The notes under the pieces: generated by a model
Told to the model about the DNA's origin: nothing
The model's database searches: none
Seen by the model: only the letters and a program-made list of their open reading frames with translations
In this document: in pieces, positions 10,784-24,908 of the stretch
Layout of the letters: each line of letters opens with the position of its first letter
How positions within the stretch are numbered: the first letter of the stretch is position 1
Translations under genes and position numbers: made by a program
From: Taudactylus pleione
Lineage: Eukaryota > Chordata > Amphibia > Anura > Myobatrachidae
DNA length: 64,000 bases
Direction of reading: 5' to 3'
Assembly: GCA_031769625.1 (NCBI GenBank)
Contig: JAUIMM010000577.1
Location: forward strand, 930,001-994,000

Positions 10784-13700
10784 CTAACCCTGCTGCCGCT
10801 CCCTGCACACACTACACTACCCCTAACCCTGCTCCCTCTCCCCACACACACTACACTACCCCTAACCCTGCTGCCGCTGCCCGCACACACTACACTACCC
10901 CTAACCCTGCTCCCACTCCCCGCACACACTACACATTCCCCATCCTTGCTCCCGCTCCCCGCACACACTACACTACCCCTAACCCTACTCCCACTCCCCA
11001 CACACACTACAATACCCCTAACCTTGCTCCCACTCCCCGCATACAGTATACTACCCCTAATCCTGCTGCCACTCCCCACACAAACTACACTACCCCTAAC
11101 CCTGCTCCCACTCCTCACACAACCTACACTACCCCTAACCCTGATCCCACTCCCCACATACCCTACACTACCCCTAACCCTGATCCCATTACCCACACGC
11201 ACTGCACTACCCCTAACCCTGCTGCCGCTACTTGCACACACTACACTACCCCTTACCCTGCTCCCAGTCCCCACACGCACTACACTACCACTACACTACC
11301 CCTAACATGCTCCCGCTCCCAGCACACACTAAACTATCCCTAGCCCTGCTGCTGCTTCCCACACACACTACACATCCCCTAACCCTGCTCCCAATCCCCC
11401 GCACACACTACACTAACCCTAACCCTGGTCCCACTCCCCTCACACACTACACTACCCCTAACCCTGCTCCCACTCCCCGCACACACTACACTACTCCTAA
11501 CCATGCTGCTGCTCCCAGCACACAATACACTACCCTAATCCTGCTCCCAATCCCCTGCACACAATACACTACCCCTAACCCTGCTCCCACTCCCCGAACA
11601 CAATACACTACCCCTAACCCTGCTCCCACTCCCCGCACACACTACACTACCCCTAACCCTGCTGCCGTACACTGCACACACTACACTACCCCTAACCCTG
11701 CTCCCTCTCCACACACACACACTACACTACCCCTAACCCTGTTCCCACTCCCTGCACACACTACACTACCCCTAACCCTGCTCCCACTCCCCTCACACAC
11801 TATACTTCCCTTAACCCTGCTCCCACTCCCCGCACAAACTACACTACCGACAACCATGCTGCCACTCCCCACACACACTACAATACCCCTAACCCTACTC
11901 CCTCTGCCCGCACACCCTACACTACCCCTAACCCTGCTCCCACTCCACCCCTAACCCTGCTGCCGCTCCCTGCACACACTACACTACCCCTAACCCTGCT
12001 CCCTCTCCACACACACTACACTACCCCTAACCCTGCTCCCATTCCCCGCACACACTACACTCCCCCTAATCCTGCTCCCACTCCCCACACACACTACACT
12101 ACCCCTAACATGCTCCCGCTCCCAGCACACATTAAACTACCCCTAGCAATGCTGCTACTTCACGCACACACTACACATCCCCCAACCATGCCTCCGCTCC
12201 CCGCACACACTACCCCTACTCCCACTCCCCACACACACTACACTACCCCTAATCCTGCTCCCACTCCCAGCACACAATACACTACCCCTAACCCTGCTCC
12301 CACTCCACGCACACACTACACTACCCCTAACCATGCTCCCAATCCCCTGCACACAATACACTACCCTTAACCCTGCTCCCACTCCACGAACACAATACAC
12401 TACCCCTAACCCTGCTGCCGCTCCCCACACACACTACACTACCCCCAACCCTGCTCCCACTCCCCACACACACTACACTACCCCTAACCCTGCTGCCGCT
12501 CCCTGCACACACTACACTACCGCCAACCCTGCTCCCACTCCCCGCACATACTACACTACCCCTAACCCTGCTCCCACTCCCCGCACACACTACACTACCC
12601 CTAACCCTGCTGCCGCTCAATGCACACACTACACTACCCCTAACCCTGCTCCCTCTCCCCGCACACTCTACACTACCCCTAACCCTGCTCCCACTCACCG
12701 CACAAACTAGACTACCGACAACCTTGCAGCCACTCCCCACACACACTACAATACCCCTAACCCTACTCCCACTCCCCGCACACCCTACACTACCGCTAAC
12801 CCTGCTCCCACTCCCCACACGCACTACACTACCCCTAACCCTGCTGCCGCTCCCCACACACACTACACTACCCCTAACCCTGCTCCCACTCCCCACACGC
12901 ACTACACTACCCCTAACCCTGCTCCCTCTGCCCCACACACACTACACTACCCCTAACCTTGCACCCACTCCCAGCACACAATACACTACCCCTAACCCTG
13001 CTCCCACTCCACGCACACACTACACTACCCCTAACCATGCTCCCAATCCCCTGCACACAATACACTACACCTAAACCTGCTCCCACTCCCCTCACATACT
13101 TCACTACCCCTAACCCTGCTCCCACTCCCCGCACACACTACACTACCCCTAAACCTGCTGCCGCTCACTGCACACACTACACTACCCCTAACCCTGCTCC
13201 CACTGCCTGCACACACTACACTTCCCCTAACCCTGCTCCCACTCCCCGCACAAACTAGACTACCGACAACCTTGCTGCCACTCCCCACACACACTACAAT
13301 ACCCCAAAACCTACTCCCACTCCCCGCACACCCTACACTACCCCTAACCCTGCTCCCACTCCCCACACACACTACACTACCCCTAACCCTGCTGCCGCTC
13401 CCTGCACACACTACACTACCCCTAACCCTGCTCCCTCTCCCCACACACACTACACTACCCCTAACCCTGCTGCCGCTCCCCGCACACACTACTCTACCCC
13501 TAACCCTGCTCCCACTCCCCGCACACACTACACATTCCCCATCCTTGCTCCCACTCCACGCACACACTACACTACCCCTAACCATGCTCCCAATCCCCTG
13601 CACACAATACACTACCCCTAAACCTGCTCCCACTACCCTCACACACTACACTACCCCTAACCCTGCTCCCACTCCCCACACACACTACACTACCCCTACC

Positions 13701-14930
13701 CCTGCTGCCGCTCACTGCACACACTACACTACCCCTAACCCTGTTCCCACTCCCCGCACATACTACACTACCCCTAACCCTGCTCTCACTCCCCGCACAC
13801 ACTACACTTCCCCTAACCCTGCTCCCACTCCCCGCACAAACTAGACTACCGACAACCTTGCTGCCACTCCCCACACACACTACAATACCCCTAACCCTAC
13901 TCCCACTCCCGCACACCCTACACTACCCCTAACCCTGCTCCCACTCCCCACACGCACTACACTACCCCTAACCCTGCTGCCGCTCCCTGCACACACTACA
14001 CTACCCCTAACCCTGCTCCCTCTCCCCACACACACTACACTACCCCTAACCCTGCTGCCGCTGCCCGCACACACTACACTACCCCTAACCCTGCTCCCAC
14101 TCCCCGCACACACTACACATTCCCCATCCTTGCTCCCGCTCCCCGCACACACTACACTACCCCTAACCCTACTCCCACTCCCCACACACACTACACTACC
14201 CCTAACCCTGCTCCCACTCCCAGCACACAATACACTACCCCTAACCCTGCTCCCACTCCCCGCACAATCTACACTACCACTAACCATGCTCCGAATCCCC
14301 TGCACACAATACACTACCCCTAACCCTGCTCCCACTCCCCGAACACAATACACTACCCATAACCTTGCTCCCACTCCCCGCACACACTACACTACCCCTA
14401 ACCCTGCTCCCACTCCCCGCACAAACTACACTACCGACAACCTTGCTGCTACTCCCCACACACACTACAATACCCCTAACCTTGCTCCCACTCCCCGCAT
14501 ACAGTATACTACCCCTAATCCTGCTGCCACTCCCCACACAAACTACACTACCCCTAACCCTGCTCCCACTCCCCACACAACCTACACTACCCCTAACCCT
14601 GATCCCACTCCGCACATACCCTACACTACCCCTAACCCTGATCCCATTACCCACACGCACTGCACTACCCCTAACCCTGCTGCCGCTACTTGCACACACT
14701 ACACTACCCCTTACCCTGCTCCCAGTCCCCACACGCACTACACTACCACTACACTACCCCTAACATGCTCCCGCTCCCAGCACACACTAAACTATCCCTA
14801 GCCCTGCTGCTGCTTCCCACACACACTACACATCCCCTAACCCTGCTCCCAATCCCCCGCACACACTACACTAACCCTAACCCTGGTCCCACTCCCCTCA
14901 CACACTACACTACCCCTAACCCTGCTCCCA
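10453..14930. repeat. 4.5-kb direct duplication, right copy
   Basis: Right-hand partner of 3,620-8,095. The order of variant units and most single-base variants agree throughout. The right end coincides with a switch from units resembling 8,095 onward to units resembling 4,620 and 11,453 onward, so the boundary is an exchange point between related blocks. Confidence 0.85.
11701..13270. repeat. Satellite block D, copy 3
   Basis: Nearly identical to 4,868-6,430 at an offset of 6,833 bp. A single extra C near 12,930 (CTGCCCCACACAC versus CTGCCCACACAC) shifts the offset to 6,834 from there on. It is part of the larger 4.5 kb duplication annotated at 3,620-8,095 and 10,453-14,930. Confidence 0.8.
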
Positions 14931-15760
14931 CTCCCCGCACACACTACACTACTCCTAACCATGCTGCTGCTCCCAGCACACAATACACTACCCTAATCCT
15001 GCTCCCAATCCCCTGCACACAATACACTACCCCTAACCCTGCTCCCACTCCCCGAACACAATACACTACCCCTAACCCTGCTCCCACTCCCCGCACACAC
15101 TACACTACCCCTAACCCTGCTGCCGTACACTGCACACACTACACTGCCCCTAACCCTGCTCCCAGTCCCCGCACATACTACACTATCCCTAACCCTGCTC
15201 CCACTCCCCGCACACACTACACTACCCCTAACCCTGCTGCCGCTCACTGCACACACTACACTACCCCTAACCCTGCTCCCACTCCCCGCACAAACACTAC
15301 ACATCCCTCAACCATGCTCCCGCTCCCCGCACACACTACACTACTCCTAACCGTGCTGCCGTTCCCAGCACACAATACACTACCCCTAACCCTGCTCCCA
15401 CTCCCCGCACACACTACACTACCCCTAACCACGCTCCCAATCCCCCGCACACAATACACTACCCCTAACCCTGCTCCCACTCACCGCACACACTACACTA
15501 CCCCTAACCCTGCTGCCGCTCCCAGCACACATTAAACTACCCCTAGCCCTGCTGCTACTTCACGCACACAATACACATCCCCCAACCATGCCTCCGCTCC
15601 CCGCACACACTACCCCTAGCCCTACTCCCACTCCCCATACACACTACACTACCCCTGCTCCCACTCCACGCACACACTACACTACCCCTAACCATGCTCC
15701 CAATCCCCTGCACACAGTACACTACCCCTAACCCTGCTGCTGCTCCCCACACACACTACA
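14761..15760. repeat. Satellite duplication, left copy (partner at 17.15 kb)
   Basis: Starts at a CTAACATGCTCCCGCTCCC landmark and matches 17,153-18,110. The offset is about 2,392 bp at the left and 2,350 bp at the right, so the right copy has lost about one unit. Shared rare variants include CTGCCGTACACTGCAC, CTCCCAGTCCCCGCAC and the units around CCAACCATGCCTCCGCTCC. Confidence 0.8.
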
Positions 15761-17152
15761 CTACCCCTAAACCTGCTCCCACTCCCCTTACACACAGCAC
15801 TACCCCTAACCCTGTTTCCTCTCCCCACACACACTACACTACCCCTAACCCTGCTGCCGCTCACTGCACACACTACACTACCCCTAACCCTGCTCCCACT
15901 CCCCGCACACACTACACTTCCCCTAACCCTGCTCCCACTCCCCGCACAAACTAGACTACCGACAACCGACAACCTTGCTGCCACTCCCCACACACACTAC
16001 AATACCCCAAAACCTACTCCCACTCCACGCACACCCTACACTACCCCTAACCCTGCTCCCACTCCCCACACACACTACACTACCCCTAACCCTGCTGCCG
16101 CTCCCTGCACACACTACACTACCCCTAACCCTGCTCCCTCTCCCAACACACACTACACTACCCCTAACCCTGCTGCCGCTCCCCGCACACACTACTCTAC
16201 CCCTAACCCTGCTCTCACTCCCCGCACACACTACACTTCCCCTAACCCTGCTCCCACTCCCCGCACAAACTAGGCTACCGACAACCTTGCTGCCACTCCC
16301 CACACACACTACAATACCCCTAACCCTACTCCCACTCCCCGCATACCCTACACTACCCCTAACCCTGCTCCCACTCCCCACACGCACTACACTACCCCTA
16401 ACCCTGCTGCCGCTCCCTGCACACACTACACTACCCCTAACCCTGCTCCCTCTCCCCACACACACTACACTACCCCTAACCCTGCTGCCGCTGCCCGCAC
16501 ACACTACACTACCCCTAACCCTGCTCCCACTCCCTGCACACACTACACATTCCCCATCCTTGCTCCCGCTCCCCGCACACACTACACTACCCCTAACCCT
16601 ACTCCCACTCCCCACACACACTACACTAACCCTAACCCTGCTCCCACTCCCAGCACACAATACACTACCCCTAACCCTGCTCCCACTCCCCGCACAAGCT
16701 ACACTACCACTAACCATGCTCCGAATCCCCTGCACACAATACACTACCCCTAACCCTGCTCCCACTCCCCGAACACAATACACTACCCATAACCTTGCTC
16801 CCACTCCCCGCACACACTACACTACCCCTAACCCTGCTCCCACTCCCCGCACAAACTACACTACCGACAACCTTGCTGCTACTCCCCACACACACTACAA
16901 TACCCCTAACCTTGCTCCCACTCCCCGCATACAGTATACTACCCCTAATCCTGCTGCCACTCCCCACAGAAACTACACTACCCCTAACCCAGCTCCCACT
17001 CCCCACACAACCTACACTACCCCTAACCCTGATCCCATTACCCACACGCACTGCACTACCCCTAACCCTGCTGCCGCTACTTGCACACACTACACTACCC
17101 CTTACCCTGCTCCCAGTCCCCACACGCACTACACTCCACTACACTACCCCTA

Positions 17153-18110
17153 ACATGCTCCCGCTCCCAGCACACACTAAACTATCCCTAGCCCTGCTGC
17201 TGCTTCCCACACACACTACACATCCCCTAACCCTGCTCCCAATCCCCCGCACACACTACACTAACCCTAACCCTGGTCCCACTCCCCTCACACACTACAC
17301 TACCCCTAACCCTGCTCCCACTCCCCGCACACACTACACTACTCCTAACCATGCTGCTGCTCCCAGCACACAATACACTACCCTAATCCTGCTCCCAATC
17401 CCCTGCACACAATACACTACCCCTAACCCTGCTCCCACTCCCCGAACACAATACACTACCCCTAACCCTGCTCCCACTCCCCGCACACACTACACTACCC
17501 CTAACCCTGCTGCCGTACACTGCACACACTACACTGCCCCTAAACCTGCTCCCAGTCCCCGCACATACTACACTATCCCTAACCCTGCTCCCACTCCCCG
17601 CACACACCACACTACCCCTAACCCTGCTGCCGCTCACTGCACACACTACACTACCCCTAACCCTGCTCCCATTTCCCGCACACACACTACACATCCCCAA
17701 AACATGCTCCCGCTCCCCGCACACACTACACTACTCCTAACCGTGCTGCCGTTCCCAGCACACAATACACTACCCCTAACCCTGCTCCCACTCCCCGCAC
17801 ACAATACACTACCATTAACCCTGCTCCCACTCACCGCACACACTACACTACCCCTAACCCTGCTGCCGCTCCCAGCACACATTAAACTACCCCTAGCCCT
17901 GCTGCTACTTCACGCACACAATACACATCCCCCAACCATGCCTCCGCTCCCCGCACACACTACCCCTAGCCCTACTCCCACTCCCCATACACACTACACT
18001 ACCCCTGCTCCCACTCCACGCACACACTACACTACCCCTAACCATACTCCCAATCCCCTGCACACAGTACACTACCCCTAACCCTGCTGCTGCTCCCCAC
18101 ACACACTACA
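17153..18110. repeat. Satellite duplication, right copy (partner at 14.76 kb)
   Basis: Matches 14,761-15,760, with loss of about one 39-bp unit relative to it in the segment around 17,780-17,830. The run from 17,905 to 18,102 agrees with 15,555-15,752. Confidence 0.8.
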
Positions 18111-18339
18111 CTACCCCTAACCCTGCTGCCGCTCACTGCACACACTACACTACCCCCAACCCTGCTCCCACTCCCCGCACATACTACACTACCCCTAACC
18201 CTGCTCCCACTCCCCGCACACACTACACTACCCCTAACCCTGCTGCCGCTCACTGCACACACTACACTACCCCTAACCCTGCTCCCACTCCCTGCACACA
18301 CTACACTTCCCTTAACCCTGCTCCCACTCCCCGCACAAA

Positions 18340-19270
18340 CTAGACTACCGACATCCTTGCTGCCACTCCCCACACACACTACAATACCCCTAACCCTACT
18401 CCCACTCCCCGCACACCCTACACTACCCCTAACACTGCTCCCACTCCCCACACGCACTACACTACCCCTAACCCTGCTGCCGCTCCCCGCACACACTACC
18501 CCTAACCCTGCTCCCACTCCCCACACGCACTACACTACCCCTAACCCTGCTCCCTCTCCCCACACACACTACACTACCCCTAACCCTGCTCCCACTCAAT
18601 GCACACACTACACTACCCCTAACCATGCTCCCAATCCCCTGCACACAATACACTACCCCTTAATCTGCTCCCACTCCCCTCACACACTACACTACCCCTA
18701 ACCCTGCTCCCACTCACCGCAAACACTACACTACCCCTCCCCCTGCTGCCGCTCACTGCAAACACTACACTACCCCTAACCCTGCTCCCACTCCCCGCTC
18801 ATACTACACTACCCCTAACACTGCTCCCACTCCCCGCACACACTACACTTCCCCTAACCCTGCTCCCACTCCCCGCACAAACTAGACTACCGACAACCTT
18901 GCTGCCACTCCCCACACACACTACAATACCCCTAACCCTACTCCCACTCCCCGCACAACCTACACTACCCCTAACCCTGCTCCCAATCCCCACACGCACT
19001 ACACTACCCCTAACCCTGCTGCCGCTCCCTGCACACACTACACTACCCCTAACCCTGCTTCCTCTCCCCACACACACTACACTACCCCTAACCCTGCTGC
19101 CGCTCCCCGCACACACTACACTACCCCTAACCCTTCTCCCACTCCCCGCACACACTACACATCCCCCATCGTTGCTCCTGCTCACCGCACACACTACACT
19201 ACCCCGAACCCTACTCCCACTCCCCGCAAACACTACACTACCCCTAACCCTGCTGCCGCTCACTGCAAAC
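18340..19270. repeat. Satellite duplication at offset 5,052 bp, left copy
   Basis: Matches 23,392-24,320 at a constant offset of about 5,052 bp. The shared rare variants include CCCAATCCCCACACGCAC and CCCCGCACAACCTACAC. One truncated unit, CCCCGCACACACTACCCC near 18,484-18,501, is also present at 23,536. The segment starts at the CTAG marker unit. Confidence 0.75.
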
Positions 19271-19349
19271 ACTACACTACCCCTAACCCTGCTCCCACTC
19301 CCCTCACACACTACACTTCCCCTAACCCTGCTCCAACTCCCCGCACAAA
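18882..19349. repeat. 12-unit (468-bp) higher-order block
   Basis: The CTAG of successive AACTAGACTACCGAC marker units lies at 18,882 and 19,350, a spacing of 468 bp, exactly 12 x 39. The block contains the ordered variants CTGCCACTCCCC, CGCACAACC, CCACACGCAC, CATCCCCCATCG and CTGCCGCTCACTGC. Confidence 0.8.
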
Positions 19350-20199
19350 CTAGACTACCGACAACCTTGCTGCCACTCCCCACACACACTACAATACCCC
19401 TAACCCTACTCCCACTCCCCGCACACCCTACACTACCCCTAACCCTGTTCCCACTCCCCACACGCACTACACAACCCCTAACCCTGCTGCCGCTCCCTGC
19501 ACACACAACACTACCCCTAACCCTGCTTCCTCTCCCCATACACACTACACTACCCCTAACCCTGCTGCCGCTCCCCGCACACACTACCCCTAACCCTTCT
19601 CCCACTCCCCACACACACTACACATCCCCCATCCTTGCTCCCGCTCACCGCACACACTACACTACCCCTAACCCTACTCCCACTCCCCACACACACTACA
19701 CTACCCCTAACCCTGCTCCCTCTACCAGCACACAATACACTACCCCTAACCCTGCTCCCACTCCCCGCACAAGCTACACTACCCCTAACCATGCACCCAA
19801 TCCCCCGCACACACTACACTACCCCTACTCCCACTCCCCACACACACTACACTACCCCTAACCCTGCCTCCTCTCCCCACACACACTACACTACCCCTAA
19901 CCGTGCTGCCGCTCCCCGCACACACTACACTACCCCTAACCCTTCTCCCACTCCCCGCACACACTACACATCCCCCATCCTTGCTCCCGCTCACCGCACA
20001 CACTACACTATCCCTAACCCTACTCCCACTCCCCGCAAACACTACACTACCCCTAACCCTGCTGCCGCTCACTGCAAACACTACACTACCCCTAACCCTG
20101 CTCCCACTCCCCGCTCATACTACACTACCCCTAACCCTGCTCCCACTCCCCGCACACACTACACTTCCCCTAATCCTGCTCCCACTCCTCGCACAAACT

Positions 20200-22900
20200 A
20201 GACTACCGACAACCTTGCTGCCACTCCCCACACACACTACAATACCCCTAACCCTACTCCCACTCCCCGCACACCCTACACTACCCCTAATCCTGTTCCC
20301 ACTCCCCACACGCACTACACTACCCCTAACCCTGCTGCCGCTCCCTGCACACACTACTCTACCCCTAACCCTGCTTCCTCTCCCCATACACACTACACTA
20401 CCCCTAACCCTGCTGCCGCTCCCCGCACACACTACACTACCCCTAACCCTTCTCCCACTTACCGCACACACTACACATCCCCCATCCTTGCTCCCGCTCA
20501 CCGCACACACTACACTACCCCTAACCCTACTCCCACTCCCCACACACACTACACTACCCCTAACCCTGCTCCCTCTACCAGCACACAATACACTACCCCT
20601 AACCCTGCTCCCACTCCCCGCACAAGCTACACTACCACTAACCCTTCTCCCAATCCCCCGCACACAATACACTACCCCTAACCCTGCTCCCACTCCCCGA
20701 ACACAATACACTACCCCCAACCCTGCTCCCACTCCCCGCACACACTACACTACCCCTAATCCTGCTCCCACTCCCCACACAAACTACACTACCGACAACC
20801 TTGCTGCCACTCCCCACACACACTACAATACCCCTAACCCTGCTCCCACTCCCCGCGTACAGTATACTACCCCTAATCCTGCTGCCACTCCCCACACAAA
20901 CTACACTACCCCTAACCCTGATCCCACTCCCCACACACCCTACACTACCCCGAACCCTGATCCCACTCCCCACACACCCTACACTACCCCTAACCCTGAT
21001 CCCATTCCCCACACGCACTACACTACCCCTAACCCTGCTCCCACTCCACGCACACACTACAGTACCCCTAACCCTGCTCCCACTCCCCACACGCACTACA
21101 CTACCCCTAACCCTGCTCCCACTCCCCACACGCACTGCACTACCCCTAACCCTGCTCCCTCTTCCCACACACACTACACTACCCCTAACCCTGCTCCCAC
21201 TCCCAGCACACAATACACTACCCCTAACCCTGCTCCCACTCCACGCACACACTACACTACCCCTAACCATGCTCCCAATCCCCTGCACACAATACACTAT
21301 CGCTAAACCTGCTCCCGCTCCCAGCACACACTAAACTATCCCTAGCCCTCCTGCTGCTTCCCGCACACACTACACATCCCCTAACCCTGCTCCCAATCCC
21401 GGCACACACTACACTATCCCTAACCCTGGTCCTACTCCCCTCACACACTACACTACCTCTAACCCTGCTCCCACTCCCCGCACACACTACACTACTCCTA
21501 ACCATGCTGCTGCTCCCAGCACACAATACACTACCCCTAACCCTGCTCCCAATCCCCTGCACACAATACACTACCACTAACCCTGCTCCCACTCCCCGAA
21601 CACAATACACTACCCCAAACCCTGCTGCCGCTCCCCACACACACTACACTACCACTAAACCTGGTCCCACTCCCCTCACACACTGCACTACCCCTAACCC
21701 TGCTCCCACTCCCCGCACGCACTACACTACCCCTAACCCTGCTGCCGCTCACTGCACACACTACACTACCCCTAACCCTGCTCCCACTCCCCGCACATAC
21801 TACACTACCCCTAACCCTGCTCCCACTCCCCGCACACACTACACTACCCCTAACCCTGCTGCCGCTCACTGCACACACTACACTACCCCTAACCCTGCTC
21901 CCACTCCCCGCACACACTACACTTCCCCTAACCCTGCTCCCACTCCCAGCACAAACTAGACTACCGACAACCTTGCTGCCACTCCCCACACACACTACAA
22001 TACCCCTAACCCTACTCCCACTCCCCGCACACCCTACACTATCCCTAACCCTGCTCCCACTCCCCATACGCACTACACTACCCCTAACCCTGCTGCCGCT
22101 CCCCACACGCACTACACTACCCCTAACCCTGCTCCCTCTCCCCACACACACTACACTACCCCTAACCCTGCTCCCACTACCAGCACACAATACACTTCCC
22201 CTAACCCTGCTCCCACTCCACACACACAGTACACTACCCCTAACCCTGCTCCCAATCCTCTGCACACACTACACTACCCCTAACCCTGCTGCAGCTCACT
22301 GCACACACTACACTACCCCTAACCCTGCTCCCACTCCACGCACCTACTACACTACCCCTAACCCTGCTCCCACTCCCCGCACACACTACACTTCCCCTAA
22401 CCCTGCTCCCACTCCTCGCACAAACTAGACTACCGACAACCTTGCTGCCACTCCCGACACACACTACAATACCCCTAACCCTACTCCCACTCCCCGCACA
22501 CCCTACACTACCCCTAACCCTGCTGCAGCTCCCTGCACACACTACACTACCCCTAACCCTGGTCCCTCTCCCCACACACTACACTACCCCTAACCCTGCT
22601 GCCGCTCCCCGAACACACTACACTAGCCCTAACCCTGCTGCCACTCACTGCACACACCACACATCCCCCAACCATGCTCCCGCTCCCCGCACACACAACA
22701 CTACCCCTAACCCTACTCCCACTCCCCACACACACTACACTACCCCTAACCCTGCTCCCACTCACAGCACACAATACACTACCCCTAATCCTGCTTCCAC
22801 TCTCCGCACAAGCTACACTACCCCTAACCATGCTCCCAATCCCCCGCACACAATACACTACCCCTAACCCTGCTCCCACTCCCCGAACACAATACACTAC
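20200..22900. repeat. Three-copy satellite element, copy 1
   Basis: Matches 27,102-29,830 at an offset of 6,901 bp at the left, rising to 6,940 bp further right, a gain of one unit. It also matches about 24,910-26,690 at an offset of about 4,713 bp. Landmarks are the run of CCTGATCCCACTCCCC units near 20,915-21,000, CACACACTAAACTATCC near 21,326 and CCCGGCACACAC near 21,399. Confidence 0.8.
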
Positions 22901-23391
22901 CCCTAACCCTGCTGTCGCTCAATGCACACACTACATTACCCCTAACCCTGCTCCCACTCCCCTCACACACTACACTTCCCTTAACCCTGCTCCCACTCCC
23001 CGCACAAACTAGACTACCGATAACCTTGCTGCCACTCCCCACACACACTACAATACCCCTAACCCTACTCCCACTCCCCGCACATCCTACACTAAGCCTA
23101 ACCCTGCACCCACTCCCCACACTACCCCTAACCCTGCTGCCGCTCCCTGCACGCACTACACTACCCCTAACCCTGCTCCCTCTCCACACACACACACTAC
23201 ACTACCCCTAACCCTGCTGCAGCTCACTGCACACACTACACTACCCCTAACCCTGCTCCCACTCCCCGCACACACTACACTACCCCTAGCCCTGCTGCCG
23301 CTCACTGCACACACTACACTACCCCTAACCCTGCTCCCACTCCCCGCACACACTACACTTCCTCTAACCCTGCTCCCACTCCCCGCACAAA

Positions 23392-24320
23392 CTAGACTCC
23401 CGACAACCTTGCTGCCACTCCCCACACACACTACAATACCCCTAACCCTACTCCCACTCCCCGCACACCCTACACTACCCCTAACCCTGCTCCCACTCCC
23501 CACACGCACTACACTACCCCTAACCCTGCTGCCGCTCCCCGCACACACTACCCCTAACCCTGCTCCCACTCCCCACACGCACTACACTACCCCTAACCCT
23601 GCTCCCTCTCCCCACACACACTACACTACCCCTAACCCTGCTCCCACTCCACGCACACACTACACTACCCCTAACCATGCTCCCAATCCCCTGCACACAA
23701 TACACTACCCCTAAACCTGCTCCCACTCCCCTCACACACTACACTACCCCTAACCCTGCTCCCACTCCCCGCAAACACTACACTACCCCTACCCCTGCTG
23801 CCGCTCACTGCAAACACTACACTACCCCTAACCCTGCTCCCACTCCCCGCTCATACTACACTACCCCTAACCCTGCTCCCACTCCCCGCACACACTACAC
23901 TTCCCCTAACCCTGCTCCCACTCCCCGCACAAACTAGACTACCGACAACCTTGCTGCCACTCCCCACACACACTACAATACCCCTAACCCTACTCCCACT
24001 CCCCGCACAACCTACACTACCCCTAACCCTGCTCCCAATCCCCACACGCACTACACTACCCCTAACCCTGCTGCAGCTCCCTGCACACACTACACTACCC
24101 CTAACCCTGCTTCCTCTCCCCACACACACTACACTACCCCTAACCCTGCTGCCGCTCCCCGCACACACTACACTACCCCTAACCCTTCTCCCACTCCCCG
24201 CACACACTACACATCCCCCATCCTTGCTCCCGCTCACCGCACACACTACACTACCCCTAACCCTACTCCCACTCCCCGCAAACACTACACTACCCCTAAC
24301 CCTGCTGCCGCTCACTGCAA
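23392..24320. repeat. Satellite duplication at offset 5,052 bp, right copy
   Basis: Partner of 18,340-19,270. It runs directly into the 13-unit and 12-unit higher-order blocks at 23,934 and 24,441. Confidence 0.75.
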
Positions 24321-24440
24321 ACACTACACTACCCCTAACCCTGCTCCCACTCCCCGCTCATACTACACTACCCCTAACCCTGCTCCCACTGCCCGCACAC
24401 ACTACACTTCCCCTAACCCTGCTCCCACTCCTCGCACAAA
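23934..24440. repeat. 13-unit (507-bp) higher-order block
   Basis: Marker CTAG sites at 23,934 and 24,441 are 507 bp apart, exactly 13 x 39. The order of variants matches the next block (24,441-24,908) apart from one additional unit, so the two arose by unequal exchange that added or removed a single unit. Confidence 0.85.
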
Positions 24441-24908
24441 CTAGACTACCGACAACCTTGCTGCCACTCCCCACACACACTACAATACCCCTAACCCTAC
24501 TCACACTCCCCGCACACCCTACACTACCCCTAATCCTGTTCCCACTCCCCACACGCACTACACTACCCCTAACCCTGCTGCCGCTCCCAGCACACACTAC
24601 TCTACCCCTAACCCTGCTGCCGCTCCCCGCACACACTACACTACCCCTAACCCTTCTCCCACTCCCCGCACACACTACACATCCCCCATCCTTGCTCCCG
24701 CTCACCGCACACACTACACTACCCCTAACCCTACTCCCACTCCCCGCAAACACTACACTACCCCTAACCCTGCTGCCGCTCACTGCAAACACTACACTAC
24801 CCCTAACCCTGCTCCCACTCCCCGCTCATACTACACTACCCCTAACCCTGCTCCCACTCCCCGCACACACTACACTTCCCCTAACCCTGCTCCCACTCCT
24901 CGCACAAA
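24441..24908. repeat. 12-unit (468-bp) higher-order block
   Basis: Marker CTAG sites at 24,441 and 24,909 are 468 bp apart, exactly 12 x 39. This is the clearest tandem higher-order repeat in the window: its variants are repeated in the same order from 23,934 and again from 24,909. Because these blocks are all multiples of three bases, one plus-strand frame stays open through them. Confidence 0.85.
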
